From positions 300,953-364,952 of the forward strand of contig JAKUCV010003650.1 of NCBI GenBank assembly GCA_028386065.3: a DNA stretch of 64,000 nt, in the 5' to 3' direction. The notes beneath the pieces are model-generated. The model was not told where the DNA came from, made no database searches, and worked only from the letters and a program-made list of their open reading frames with translations. Each line of letters opens with the position of its first letter. Position 1 is the first letter of the stretch. Made by a program: the position numbers and the translations under genes. Below, in pieces: positions 37,998 to 49,615 of this stretch. This DNA is from Turnera subulata (taxonomy: Eukaryota; Streptophyta; Magnoliopsida; Malpighiales; Passifloraceae).

Positions 37998-39610
37998 CCA
38001 CCCCAAACTTAAAAATTTGCTTGTCCGCAAGCAATTGTCATAAAAATGGGATGAAAACATCTTACCCTATTGGAATCAATCGGGCCAATCAACCAGAGTT
38101 ACATGGAAGATTTCCGAATATCGCAAAAGGAGCCCTGACAACCAACCTACAAGAACTGTGAGAAAAAGTGTCAAGATGGTCTGAATATGTACTTTGTTAG
38201 GCAATTAATCCAATTGATCAAATTCACAACTTTCCTCTCTGTTTGCTAAAATGAATTTGGCAGTTTTGAAAAACTAAAAATAAGGTCAAATATGCAGGTC
38301 CAGTTCCCTATCTCCACTAATGGCAAGGATTGAATTTCAGGAATCAAAAGGTCTTTATTTAGGTTGTAATGGGGCTTATGTTGAGTTTAAGAAAGAAGGG
38401 AGAAAGGTAATCAAAGGATGCAAATGCTCAAAGGGAATGGTCTTACCGTAACAAAGCCAAGCAAGGTGGAATGGTTCTAAATTGAGTGTACGGTGGAGAG
38501 TCTTTGTTTGCCTTCTCTTTTTTTTTTTTTTACGAGATACAACAATTTTCGGTGTTGTTTCTTTTCTTCTTCTGTGAAGTATCTCTCTCTTGTTTCCTTT
38601 CTTTGTTGAAGGCATAGTAGACAAATGAATACCATTCTCCACAATCAGCACAGACAGCTTATGTTAAGCCCGTGCATGGATAAACCACCACCGATCTTGT
38701 TGTTAGGCAAATGTTAGGGGAAAGACAAGGCTGAGCAAATGCATAAGGGTGTGTGTGTATGAAACAAAATGTTGGTAGCCATAGGTTTAAAGGGTAAAGG
38801 TAGTGAATGTGGTTTTAAGAAAAATGACTACCAGGAAAAAGCTCAAAGTGGTTTACGAAGGTGAATATATACACATGGGTAGGTTTTATGGTTAATGTGG
38901 GTTATGCAAAAGAATGCCTTAATCCTATCCCTGAGAAACAAACCTTGTAAAAATTTTGCTTTGATGGGGTTGTGGACCTGTTCTAAGGCGCAAGATGTAA
39001 TGCCAAATATACCTTGAAAAATAAAACATGCAAAGAGGTTAGAAGCAAATTCGAAACAATTGGAAAAAATTTACCAACAAGCATAACTCGGCCATTTGGG
39101 AACTCATCCCCAATTTTCATGCAAGCGGACACGAGACTCGTTCGTGGAAACTCGGAGAAATCCTTGTACTTGTGTAGGATTTGTCCCAATTAAGCCAACG
39201 GGTTCATCTGTTACTTGCAAAAAATTATTCAAGCAAAAGAAAAACGAAAACAAAAAAACAAAAAAAATAAACTGAAAAAAATTACTTATTATCACGCTAA
39301 GAAAGCTAAAAGGAAATAAAAAGCCGCAGCCACTATGCTGAATGTATAGCCACCCCAAACTTAAAACTTGCAGTGTCCTCACTGTACAAAAATATGCTAG
39401 AAAAGTCCAAAAAACAAAGCAGGGGCAGCAATCATATTTAGCAAAAAATGAGCTTGCGGACCAAAATGTTTAAAAGAAAATAAATTGAAACAGGAAAAGA
39501 ACTAAAGGAACCTGAACTTGCTACTTTTATTTCCGGAAGAAAGGGAAAGAATCGTGGGTTGCCTCCCACGCAGCGCTTCTTTAACGTCTTGTAGCTGGAC
39601 TCGGAGCACG
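37998..39610 (-). other. Athila noncoding spacer between pol and the 3' LTR
   Basis: No coding domain. The first 359 bp (37998-38356) recur at 46929-47287. A second polypurine-like CCACCCCAAACTT (+) occurs at 39350-39362, 1.35 kb inside. Contains T and A tracts near 38518 and 39240-39270. Long untranslated regions after pol are typical of the Athila lineage. Confidence 0.75.
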
Positions 39611-40936
39611 TCATGCGGAAGGCATGTCGGCGAACGGTAATGCTACCTCTTGTCCGATAGGTTCTTTGGGAATGTACAACTTAAGATGTTGTCCATTCAC
39701 TGTGAAGGTACCGTCGTCTTTGCTCCGAATTTCAACGGCGCCAGACTGGAAGACTCGGGTGACCTTGAAAGGTCCTAACCATCGTGACCGAAGCTTTCTT
39801 GGGAAAAGCTTGAGTCGGGAGTTGAATAGCAGAATATAGTCTCCAGCCTGGAAATCTCTTTTCAAGATCCGCTTGTCGTGCCATTGTTTGGTCCTTTCCT
39901 TGTAAATTTTAGCATTCTTGTAGGCGTCCAAACGGATTTCTTCCAGCTCGTCGAGCTATAACAAGCGATGCTCTCCTGTTGCTTTGGGATCAAAGTTTAA
40001 TGTTTTGATTGCCAGTATGCCTTATGTTGGAGCTCGAACGGGAGATGGCACGACTTCCTGTAGATGAGCCGGTAAGGAGTCATCCCGATAGGGGTCCTGT
40101 AAGCAGTCCGGTAAGCCCATAGGGCGTCGTCGAGCTTGATAACCCAATCTTTTCTTGAAGAGCTTATGGTCTTTTCCAGGATCTGCTTAATAGCCCTATT
40201 GGAGACTTCCACTTGACCGCTTGTTTGAGGATGGTAAGAGGTAGCAACTTTGTGGGTTACTCCGTATTTACAGAGCACTTCCTCCAGCTTCTTGTTACAA
40301 AAGTGGGTGCCGCCATCGCTAATCAATGCCCTGGGTGTGCCGAATCGGGAGAAAATTTTCTTTAGAAATCGAACAACAACCCTTGCATCGTTTGTTGGTG
40401 AAGCGATGGCCTCCACCCATTTTGTGACGTAGTCGACTGCAACTAGGATGTAGCAGTTAGATCGGGAAGAAGGGAATGGTCCCATAAAGTTGATCCCCCA
40501 TACGTGGAAAGGTTCGACCTCCAGGATGCCTTGCTGTGGCATCTCATGGCGCTGCGAGATGTTCCCTGTGCGTTGGCAGCGATCGCAGGATTGAGTGAAT
40601 TTCCTAGCATCTTTGAATAGACTAGGCCAAAAGAATCCACTCTGCAATACTTTTGCTGCCGTTTTGCTTGAGCTAAAATGGCCGCCATAAGATGAAGCAT
40701 GACAGTTGTAAAGAAGGTTGTCGACCTCGTCCTCGGGCAAACATCTGCGGATCACCCCATCGCCGCATCTTCTGAATAGTAGCGGGTCATCCCAAAAATA
40801 ATTTTTGACATCAAAGAAGAATTTCTTCCTCTGCTGGTGTGACAGATTCGGGGGCAGGACACCGCTTGCTAAGTAGTTGACATAGTCAGCGTACCATGGG
40901 GTTGTACAGATAACTGCCGCTTCGAGGGCTGCCAGC
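39611..40936 (-). pseudogene. Athila integrase region
   Basis: From 40755 down to 39997 an uninterrupted 252-codon stretch carries the zinc-binding part ([18 protein letters not shown]) and a DDE core with SDGGTHF and a downstream [10 protein letters not shown]. After 39997 the frame changes, and the C-terminal part (39931-39611) continues in another frame. A stop at 40936-40938 separates it from RNase H. Decayed, product not expected. Confidence 0.9.
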
Positions 40937-43467
40937 TATTCTTCTGGGAAAGAGTCATCAATGGGTAACGCTTCCTCACTTAGAATGGAATCCTGAGCCA
41001 ATCTCGAAAGAAGATCTGCTACCGTGTTCTCGGTTCCCTTTTTGTCTCGAATTTCGAGATCAAATTCTTGGAGCAACAACACCCACCGAATCAGCCTCGG
41101 TTTAGCATCTTTCTTCTGTATAAGGTACTTGAGAGCTGACTGATCGGTATGCACTGTAATTTTGGATCCGAAAAGATAGGAGCGGAACTTCTCGATGGCG
41201 AAAACTACCGCAAGCATCTCCTTTTCCGTGGTTGCATAATTGGCCTATGCATCATCGAGTGTTTTGCTGGCAAAATAAATTGCGTGCAATTTATTATCCT
41301 TCCTTTGTCCCAAGACAGCCCCCACTGTAAAATCACTAGCATCGCACATAATCTCGAAAGGAAGGCTCCAGTTAGGTGGTTGCATGATAGCAGCTGAGAT
41401 TAGTGCTTGCTTGATCTTCTCAAAAGCTTCGAGGCACTCCTGGTTGAATACGAAGGGTACATCCTTGATTAGAAGATTAGTCAAAGGTTTAGTGATCTTC
41501 GAAAAATCTTTGATGAACCTTCGATAAAACCCGGTGTGGCCTAAGAAACTTCGGATTCCTCGGACATTTGTTGGAGGGGGCAGCTTCTCGATCACCTCGA
41601 TTTTGGCACGGTCAACTTTGATTCCACGTTCGGAGACGGTGTGGCCCAGAACTATCCCTTCTTGTACCATGAAATGGCACTTTTCCCAGTTGAGAACTAA
41701 GTTGGCCTCCTCACATCTCTGCAAGACTCGAGAAAGGTTAGCGAGGCATTCGTCATAAGTCTTCCCGTAGACCGAGAAATCATCCATAAAGACTTCCATG
41801 ATTTCCTCGATCATATCGGAGAAGATTGCCATTATGCAGCGCTGGAATGTCGCCGGAGCATTACACAAGCCGAATGGCATTCTCCGATAGGCGAATATGC
41901 CATAAGGACATGTGAATATCGTCTTCTCTTGATCACCTGGATGGATAGGAATCTGGAAGAAACCCGAGTATCCATCCAAGTAACAGAAGTAAGAGTGCTT
42001 TGCCAACCTCTCGAGCATCTGGTCAATGAAGGGGAGTGGAAAATGATCCTTCCGGGTAACGCTGTTTAATTTCTTGTAGTCGATGCACATGCGCCATCCG
42101 GTGACTGTCCTTGTGGGGATTAACTCGTTGTTCTCATTTTTCACGATAGTCATTCCCCCTTTTTTAGGCACTACATGAACAGAGGAGACCCATTCACTGT
42201 CCGAAATGGGGTAGATTATCCCGGCGTCCAGTAACTTCAAGATTTCTTTCTTGACGACTTCTTTCATGTTTTCATTGAGTCTTTGCTGGCGTTCGATCAC
42301 CGGCTTGTAGCCGTCTTCCAAGAGTATTCTATGGGTGCAAAAAGAGGGACTTATCCCGGTGAGATCTTTGATAGAATACCCGATCGCTTTTCGGTGTGCC
42401 TTTAGAACACTCAACAGCTTCTCCTCTTCTTCCTCCGTCAGGCTTGAGTTTATGATTACTGGGTATGAAGAGTTAGGACCCAGGAATGCATAACGAAGTT
42501 TGGGCGGAAGTGGCTTTAGTTCGACCTTTGGGGCGTCGACAGCTGTTGAGTCGCCTGGCGTCTTGCTTAATTCTTCAGTTCTCTTGTCTTCTTCGACAGA
42601 CGCCAGAGACAGGACCTCAAATTGGCGTGCACATTCTGCTATCTCAGGATCTGGATCTCGAGTCCCTTTATTAAGAGCGATGCATGCCAACAGAGGGTCT
42701 GCATAGTCTGCTTGTGCTGGAGGTTCTTCATCAGTTACTTCAACGATGTCAAGTCGGTAGCAGGAATCGTTTGGTACTCCTTTACGAACTACTTCATCAA
42801 CAGCATAGCAAATTTTCTCGGACCCGACTTGTAGTGTGAGCTTTCCTCCCTTGACATCGATTATGGCACCTGCAGTTGCCAAAAAGGGTCGTCCCAGGAT
42901 GATTGGTACGTGGTTGTCTACTTCCATGTCGAGGACAACGAAATCAACTGGGACGAAGAAGTTCCCAATTTTGATAGGAACATCCTCCAAGATTCCCACT
43001 GGATACTTGACAGACCTATCTACTAGGTGGAGGGACATAGCAGTAGGTTTCAAATCCCCTAGGTTGAGCTGTTTGCTGATCGACAGAGGGATCACACTAA
43101 CACTTGCGCCCAGATCGCAAAGTGCTCTCTCAATGCGTACCTTCCCTATGTCGCAGGGGATAGTAAACGTCCCGAGATCTGGAAGCTTTTTCTGAATAAA
43201 CGCACTACATTCTCCCGCCAGTGCCACCGTCCCATAGTCAATCAATTTATTCTTTTTGGACAAGATGTCCTTTAAGAAATTTGCGTATGTAGGCAATTGG
43301 GATACGGCTTCTATGAACGGAATATTGATGTAGAGTTTTTTCATAACGTCCAGGAAACGTCCGAACTTCTTTTCATGCACCAGTGGATTGAGCCGCTGAG
43401 GGAAGGGTATTGGTGGAACATAGGCTTTCACTTTGTCTTGCTTTGCCTTCCCTTTATCGGCTGACAC
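40936..43467 (-). pseudogene. Athila protease - reverse transcriptase - RNase H region
   Basis: One frame runs from 43467 to 41245 (740 codons). The aspartic protease motif ALCDLGAS is near 43130, followed by ILGRPFL. RT shows MPFGLCNAPATFQR and the catalytic FMDD; RNase H starts around DASDFTVGAVLG. A TAG at 41245-41247 interrupts RNase H, which continues in the same frame to a second TAG at 40936-40938. Both stops are one C-to-T transition away from a glutamine codon. Confidence 0.93.
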
Positions 43468-44947
43468 AGCCTGCTCGTGCTCCGCAGGCTTGTCTTTTGC
43501 ACGGCCTGGCCATGCTCTTCCTCTGCTACTGGGACTGGAGGTGGTTGTCGCTCCGGATATTGAGTATCACTCCTAAGAGTGATTGCATTGCATTGAGCGT
43601 TAGGGTTTACCTCCGGCTTTCCTGGTAATCTGCCAGGATTGCCCTGACTAGGGCTAGTTTGTGCGATCTGACATTTGAGAATGTTATTCTCGTCAGAGAG
43701 CCCTTTCACAACTTGTCGCTGCTCCTCCATAAATGACCTGAGTAGTGACTGCAAGTCATCTTTAGGAGCTGGCTGATATGACTGTTGGTATGCCTGTGTA
43801 GGTTGTTTCGGAGGATATCCAGGAGGACCTCTTCGGTTTGATTTGTGTTTTGGTTGGGCTATTGAGGCTTCCAAAAGAAGTTAGGATGGTCCCTCTAACC
43901 TGGGTTGTAGGTGTTTGAGTAAGGGTCCTTCTGGACTCTCTGGTTGATGTAACTCACTTGCTCTGGGTATGCTTGCTCATAGCCTCCCTCTGTCAGGCAC
44001 TCCGAATAACCTCCTTCGCATCTAGCACAGGAATGGGATTTTCCTTTCCCATTCAACTTCAAGATGGCATCCAACTTGGCGTTCACCAGGCTCATTGCGT
44101 CAAGTTCTAGAACTTCGGCTGTTCTTGTGAGCTCACCTTGCCATTCGAATTTATTACTGGCGATGTGTTCGAACAATTCGTATACATCCTCAGCATCTTT
44201 GGCTAAGGCTACTCCTTTGGCTGCAGCATCAACGTGTGCACGGAGGGATTCGTTCAGGCCCGCATAGAACTTCTCCACGATCAGCCAATCGGGAAGGCCA
44301 TGCTGTGGACATCTTCTCAAAGCTTCCTTGAATCTTTCCCATGCATCGTAGAAAGATTCACTAGACTTTTGTTTGAATTCCATGATGCCATTCCTCAATG
44401 TCATGGCCTTGTTGGGTGGAAAGAATTTCTTCAGAAAGGCCTGAGACAGGATAGCCCATGTATCAAACGTCCTAGGAGGTTGTGCGGTCAACCATGCCTT
44501 TGCCTTATCCTTGAGTGAGAAGGGAAAAAGGCGCAGCTTGATAGCATCCTCGGAGACTCCATTTACCTTGATGGTATCACAGATTTCCAGGAAATCTTAC
44601 AAATGTTGATTTGGGTCTTCCGAGGAGGAACCTCCGAAAGGTTCGTTTTGAACCATTTTGATCAGGGCCGGCTTAAGCTCAAAGTTATTAGCCTGTACAG
44701 CTGGGCGGACCACACTGAACTGTGCAAGGGTTGCATCGGGGATGGAGAAATAACGAATTGGCCTCTGCCGAGGTCCGTGTTGGACTACCTCCCCGATGAC
44801 ATGTCCGCCGTCTTCCATCTTTCCTCCGGACGATGAGTCGTCCTCCGATTCCTTCTCGATCCTTCGCTCGCGGATACGCCTCCAAAAATTCTTCTCGATC
44901 TTGGGATCTTGTTTCCCTGGTGGTACCCCCGAGCTTCTAGTTTTCAT
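43428..44947 (-). pseudogene. Athila gag region, interrupted
   Basis: Gag starts at the ATG at 44947 and is stopped at 44597-44599. The same frame continues with the retrotransposon-gag domain (44596-43898: AWLTAQPPRTF, FFPPNKA, LPDWLIVEKFYAGL), then stops at 43895-43897. A frame change leads into 43874-43428, a Pro/Gln-rich part ahead of the protease. At least two stops and two frame changes lie between gag and pol. Confidence 0.9.
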
Positions 44948-45049
44948 GCACTAAAGAAACCTGAGAAAAGAAGAACAAACTAAACAAACAGGTGAAAAAT
45001 AAAAATCTAGAATAACCTAATCACTAAGTTAAATAATATTAACGCCGAC

Positions 45050-45072
45050 CCCCGGCAACGGCGCCAAAAACT
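45050..45072 (-). promoter_or_regulatory. Athila primer-binding site
   Basis: Directly after the 5' LTR on the - strand the sequence runs AGTTTTTGGCGCCGTTGCCG and ends in a G run. TGGCGCCGTTGCCGGGG is the primer-binding sequence I associate with Athila-like elements. Confidence 0.85.
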
Positions 45073-46928
45073 TGATAGGCTCCCGCAAGTATACGGGGTT
45101 GTTGTAGCACCAAGGTCGTCTCACAGGGATCTTTGCTAAGTACTATCTAACCGAGTAATTTATGATTATCTAGAAAAATAAATAATGTTTAGGGATTGAT
45201 GTTTGAAACGAAAACTAAAGCAATTAATAACGAGATTAAACTGATTAATATAAAGCATCTAGGACTTCGGGAAATTCCTTGCCAATATTTCCACACAATT
45301 AAGCTATGCATAAGCAGGCCATGTACTGTCACCACATAGCTAGCCTATGTAGATTCTATCAATTAAATTCTGAAATTAAACTTCTTTAAAAGAAACGGAA
45401 AATCTAAACTAGATCGATAGCCTACTCTCATAGCGCCGTAAAATCCCTTCCTAGTTTACGTCCACTATCCATTTGCCAGTGATGAAATAAACTAAGAGCA
45501 TTAAGAAATTTCCCTACTAAATCTCCAATAAAAAGCACGCCTCCCTCGAGGTCGGTTTTTATAGCCCGGTTTAAGTTTTTCTATAGGTAAACGATGCTGT
45601 CACTTAACGTTTCCCTATTATGGATTTATGCTAATTGGTGATCAAGCAACTAACATAGTGAAGATTCATGAACAAAATTAAAGAAGAATAAAATCAGAAA
45701 ATAAAACTTTATTTAAATAAGCATGGAAATAAATGTCAAGTTCAACCCCTCATCCTAGATAAGAATTCTAGCTAGACATAACTTTAAAGAAAACAACAAG
45801 AATCTGGAAATAATTCCTCATTATAAATTCAAGGAACAACTTACAAGTAATGGAGCCAACCTTGAACCCAAAAGAGACAAATTTCCAAGCTAAGAGTCTT
45901 CCAAAAGCCAAAGCCTAAGACTAGAATTACAAAGCAAAGAAAAGTACAAGTCCTAGCTAAACATGTGTTTTTCCGAATTGTGTTGGAGTAGAACTTGATG
46001 GAGGACTTGATGCCTTTATCTTCATTTGTCTTGCTTTTTATAGTGCAGGAGGAGCAAGATTGGGTGGCTGGAAATGGTGGGAAGTGGCGCCAAAAATGGT
46101 GGTGGACCACTTCACCACTTGCGCCAAAATTGGTGCATTTGCCACATTCAAAACCGTTGTATCCTTTCCAGAATTTGTCCCTTCCTTAAAGCAGGTGTTG
46201 CCATGTGTCTTTGACCAAACTATCTTCCTAAAATCCATCCAAGAATAGTCCCTACATGAGCCTAAGTGAGGTCCACGTGCTGCAGCAAAATGCAAAAACT
46301 AAGGAAACANGTCCACGTGCTGCAGCAAAATGCAAAAACTAAGGAAACAAACAAATATTCCATTTGTTTTTTTGTTTGCGCAGGTGATGTGGGAGGTGGG
46401 CACCAAAGACCATTTCTTTTCATTGCTTGGTTTTCAAGGTGGACACATGCAAGGGCTACCCACAACTTTCACCTTATGCGAAAAATAGAATTGGCAAAAG
46501 CTTGTGCAGGAGGTGTATTTTGACGGGCTGTAAATATTTCCTTGACTAAATTGTCATTGATGGGCTTGTGAGTATGATGGGCTTGGCTTGGGAAACTCTT
46601 CAAAAGTGGGAATGGGCCATTTCAGGAAATAATCTTGAGGACTCATTTCTGGAAATTTGGGCTGATTATCCTTGAGACAGACCCTGACGATGTCATGTGG
46701 TTATTTTCATGTGCTGCATAGGCTGCCTATGCAGAAGACTGTGCATTTATCCAGAATTTCGGCCTTGATACCTATAAATGCCCAAAAATACTAGGATCAT
46801 AGGAAAAAGGGTTTTAATGAATTAAATTGAATAAAATGCAAGGAATAAAATAAATGGACTAAGTAAAATTTGCAAGTCAAAAATGCGTAAAAATAGACCG
46901 TAAATGAGTATAAAATGCACACTCATCA
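45073..46928 (-). repeat. Right (5') LTR of the Athila element with an N-containing duplication
   Basis: Collinear with 36177-37997. Length 1,856 bp includes a 40-bp surplus: 46271-46309 is repeated exactly at 46311-46349 around the single N at 46310, while the left LTR has one copy. Without it the LTR is 1,816 bp. Confidence 0.95.
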
Positions 46929-47287
46929 CCACCCCAAACTTAAAAATTTGCTTGTCCGCAAGAAATTGTCATAAAAACGGGATGAAAACGTCTTACCCTA
47001 TTGGAATCAACCGGGCCAATCAACCAGAGTTACATGGAAGATTTCCGAATATCGCAAAAGGAGCCCCGGCAACCAACCTACAAGAACTGTGAGAAAAAGT
47101 GCCAAGATGGTCTGAAAATGTACTTTGTTAGGCAATTAATCCAATTGATCAAATTCACAACTTTCCTCTCTATTTACTAAATTGAATTTGGCAGTTTTGA
47201 AAAACTAAAAATAAGGTCAAATATGCATGTCCAGTTCCCTATCTCCACTAATGGCAAGGATTGAATTTCAGGGATCAAAAGGTCTTT
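46929..47287 (-). mobile_element. Extra 359 bp of Athila internal sequence outside the right LTR
   Basis: Begins with CCACCCCAAACTT, the polypurine tract side, and matches 37998-38356 over its entire length, including the 3' boundary at GGTCTTT. An LTR flanked on both sides by internal sequence means a second, mostly deleted Athila copy shares this LTR. Confidence 0.9.
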
Positions 47288-47604
47288 TACCGCCTACATG
47301 GCCTAAGGTACGACTTTTACTATGGAATTGCAGGGGAATGTCCAGGCGGTCCCAAGATTTCATGCGTACCTTAAGGGACCTGAAGAATCAGTACAAGCCC
47401 AACATGGTACTGATTACTGAAACCCTGTGGCAACCTGCAGAGAATCATGGAGCAATACCACTCCGTTTTCCTCCAAAAAATTGGTTTGAGCTACCTGGAG
47501 AAAACAACATGGGTGGTATGTGGTTTTCTTGGAATGACAGTATTAGGGTCAACATCAATAACGAAGCCCAAAGTTTTAGGGTCAATGTTGTACCCAATCG
47601 ATAA
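47288..47604 (+). pseudogene. LINE endonuclease fragment
   Basis: About 105 open codons with LLLWNCRG followed by PNMVLITETLW, the first motifs of L1-type apurinic endonucleases, then GGMWFSWND. It stops at 47602-47604. The remainder of the LINE is absent. It abuts the Athila fragment without any duplication, so the junction is a rearrangement breakpoint rather than an insertion edge. Confidence 0.8.
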
Positions 47605-48062
47605 ATAATTATTTCAACTTATGTATGAGAACAATTCCTCTATGTGAATGTTATCCTTGTAATGAATCCCATATGCAATAATAATATGCATGTTTTCCTT
47701 TAGCCTTGCCATTGTCATAACTTTTATGGTCATAATAGTTAGAATAATTTCTTCCATATCATCGGCAATATGCACAATCATTACTGTACTGTCTCATTCT
47801 CTTTAGGGAATGGAGCAAAAATTGATTCAATGGGATCCATAACAATTTCTTTTATTACTGTGAATAGGGAGTTTCTGTACTCTTCAAGAGTATATGCTCT
47901 TCCAGTGTATAGATATATGATCTTCTGAATCATAGTAAAGTTTGCGTTCTTCAAGAACGTATTCAATCTTATGCTCTTCTGGAGCGTATTAATCTTTTTC
48001 TCATTTCGAGATTGTATTATCGCATATGTTATGTGAAATAGTTGACATCCACACATATAACT
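47605..48062 (-). mobile_element. Possible LTR relic of a second copia related to the split one
   Basis: The + sequence CATATAACTCTCCCCCTTGGATGTC (first 12 bases then the rest) at about 48054-48078 parallels the left LTR/polypurine junction of the split copia at 29812-29836. A 12-bp stem surrounds it as there. On - this would be a polypurine tract followed by an LTR running toward 47605. No second LTR copy was found and the far end is undefined. Confidence 0.45.
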
Positions 48063-48539
48063 CTCCCCCTTGGATGTCAACTTACATTGTCTTCAGGACA
48101 AATGTCTGAGCTATTATTATAGAAACGATTATAAAATACTGTAAAGTAAATGAAATAAAATAAATTATAGCATAAAATAATAAAACTGAAACATAAAATA
48201 AAATTATTCAATATATATTGACTTGCACCTTCAGGGTAAGCAAGATAAGAATAGTATCCATTGACTGATGGTCATACAACTCTTTTATTGCGTCTTCGAG
48301 ACGATTTGCATTTAAATACATTCAATGCCCATAAAAAAATTTCTTCTGGAAATTTTAAGGGCTTCCAATATTTGTAACATTAACATAATTCCAAAATTAA
48401 GGAAATGAAAGACTTAAATAAAATAAATAATCATGGGCCTATTATTAATTAGCCCAATTAAAAATAAATAAATATAAATTAAATATGATGGGCCTTGTAC
48501 GAGCCCAAGCAAAATATAAATGAAATTAAAGCGAAAAAT

Positions 48540-48835
48540 TAAATGCAATGGGCCTTTAAATAGCCCAATCGTAATTTAAATAAAAACATAAAATATGCTT
48601 ACTCGATAAATCTATCAGCAGTAATATATAATATATCATACTAATACATGGGCCTCTTAATAGCCCAATCATAATAAAAATATAAAATATACTTACTCGA
48701 TAATTCTTTCAGCAATAATATATAATATATCATACTAATACATGGGCCTTTTAATAGCCCAATCATAAAAATGTAAAACATGCTTACTCGATAAATCTTT
48801 CAGCAATAACATATAATATATCATACTAATACCCG
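48540..48835. repeat. About 95-bp tandem repeat, three diverged units, in the copia leader
   Basis: Each unit combines GGGCCTnTTAATAGCCCAAT with ACTTACTCGATAAATCTTTC and an AT-rich run ending CATACTAATAC. The units begin near 48551, 48650 and 48743. Located between the gag side and the 5' LTR of the - strand copia. Confidence 0.8.
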
Positions 48836-48964
48836 ATTACTATTCCGGTATATATATTTTGATAATTTTGTTTTCATAATTATTTTCATTATTATCTTCT
48901 CAAATTATATTTTTTCTGAATATATATTTACCAGAATTATTTTTTTCTTTTTTTTCATTTTTCG

Positions 48965-49615
48965 GGTTGGGTCTTGAATAGTGCAGCCCAGTCCCTTGCA
49001 CAGTGCCAAGCACAGGCCCGTGCAAGGGCCCGAGCCTGCCAGCCAGCCCATGCGCCAGGTCAGAGCCAAAATGGTCAGATCCATGCCCACACGGGTCAAC
49101 CCGACCGAGGACCACGGACCCGTTACACACCCGGGTCGACCCACACGGGTCGTCTTCAACCTCGTGGGCACTTCACAGTGTGGTGGCGAGGGCGGTGCAA
49201 GAGGGCGAGCGGTGCGAGGTAGAAGGCAGTAATGAGGCGGCTGTGCTCGGTGTGCAGGCGGGGCGGTGGTGTCCTGCAGGCGCCAGCAAGCAAAGACGCG
49301 GGCTGCTGGCCCGTCGTCGACGGCGACAGGGAGGAGTGGAAAAAGGCGGCGCTGCTTCATGCCTTCATGGGGCGACGATCGGGCGGGAGGAGCGCGGCGG
49401 TGCGGCAGCTGGGCAGCATCGCTGGAGGCAGGAAGTGGCGCGGGCGAGGCGGATCCGATGGGTCGCCTCGTCGGGTCTTCCTCTCCTGGCGGCGCGTCGG
49501 GCAGTGGCGGCGGACGGGGGAAGCTTCGTCTGGTCGGCGACGGCGCGGCAGAAGAGCTGGCGGTAGCGGTGAGACGCACGGCATCGGGAGCTCTTACTCA
49601 TGAACAGTAACCGTG
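48965..49615. other. GC-rich island inside the copia leader
   Basis: About 650 bp of clearly GC-rich sequence in AT-rich surroundings, with open frames on both strands (224 codons on - from 49579, 187 and 123 on +). The frames overlap and their products are Arg/Pro/Ala-rich with no recognised domain, which is what GC-rich DNA yields by chance. CGGGTCGACCCG-type palindromes cluster near 49095-49152. It may be a captured host segment or a normal leader of this copia family. Confidence 0.55.

Larger units (their letters stand above)
36177..46928 (-). mobile_element. Athila-type Ty3/gypsy retrotransposon, about 10.75 kb
   Basis: LTRs at 36177-37997 and 45073-46928. The primer-binding site next to the right LTR reads TGGCGCCGTTGCCGGGG on the - strand (45053-45069), a site used by Athila-like elements; the polypurine tract AAGTTTGGGGTGG (- strand, 37998-38010) precedes the left LTR. 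Order on - : gag (44947-43895 and beyond), protease, RT, RNase H, integrase (to about 39611), then a 1.2-kb noncoding spacer. Gag-pol carries several stops and frame changes, so it is non-autonomous now, although the LTRs differ at only roughly 20 places by eye. There is no intact TSD because the right flank continues into internal sequence (46929-47287). Confidence 0.93.

Noticed and set aside
38356..38357. Athila LTR right boundary placed at the point where left and right copies diverge
   Set aside because: No CA end there. The TG...CA boundary with an adjoining polypurine tract lies at 37997; the extra identity is duplicated internal sequence.
41245..43467. 740-codon - strand frame as a host gene
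   Set aside because: Contains retroviral-type protease, RT and RNase H motifs between Athila LTRs.
48905..49579. 224-codon - strand frame as a gene
   Set aside because: GC-rich composition gives frames on both strands, no domain, inside a copia leader.
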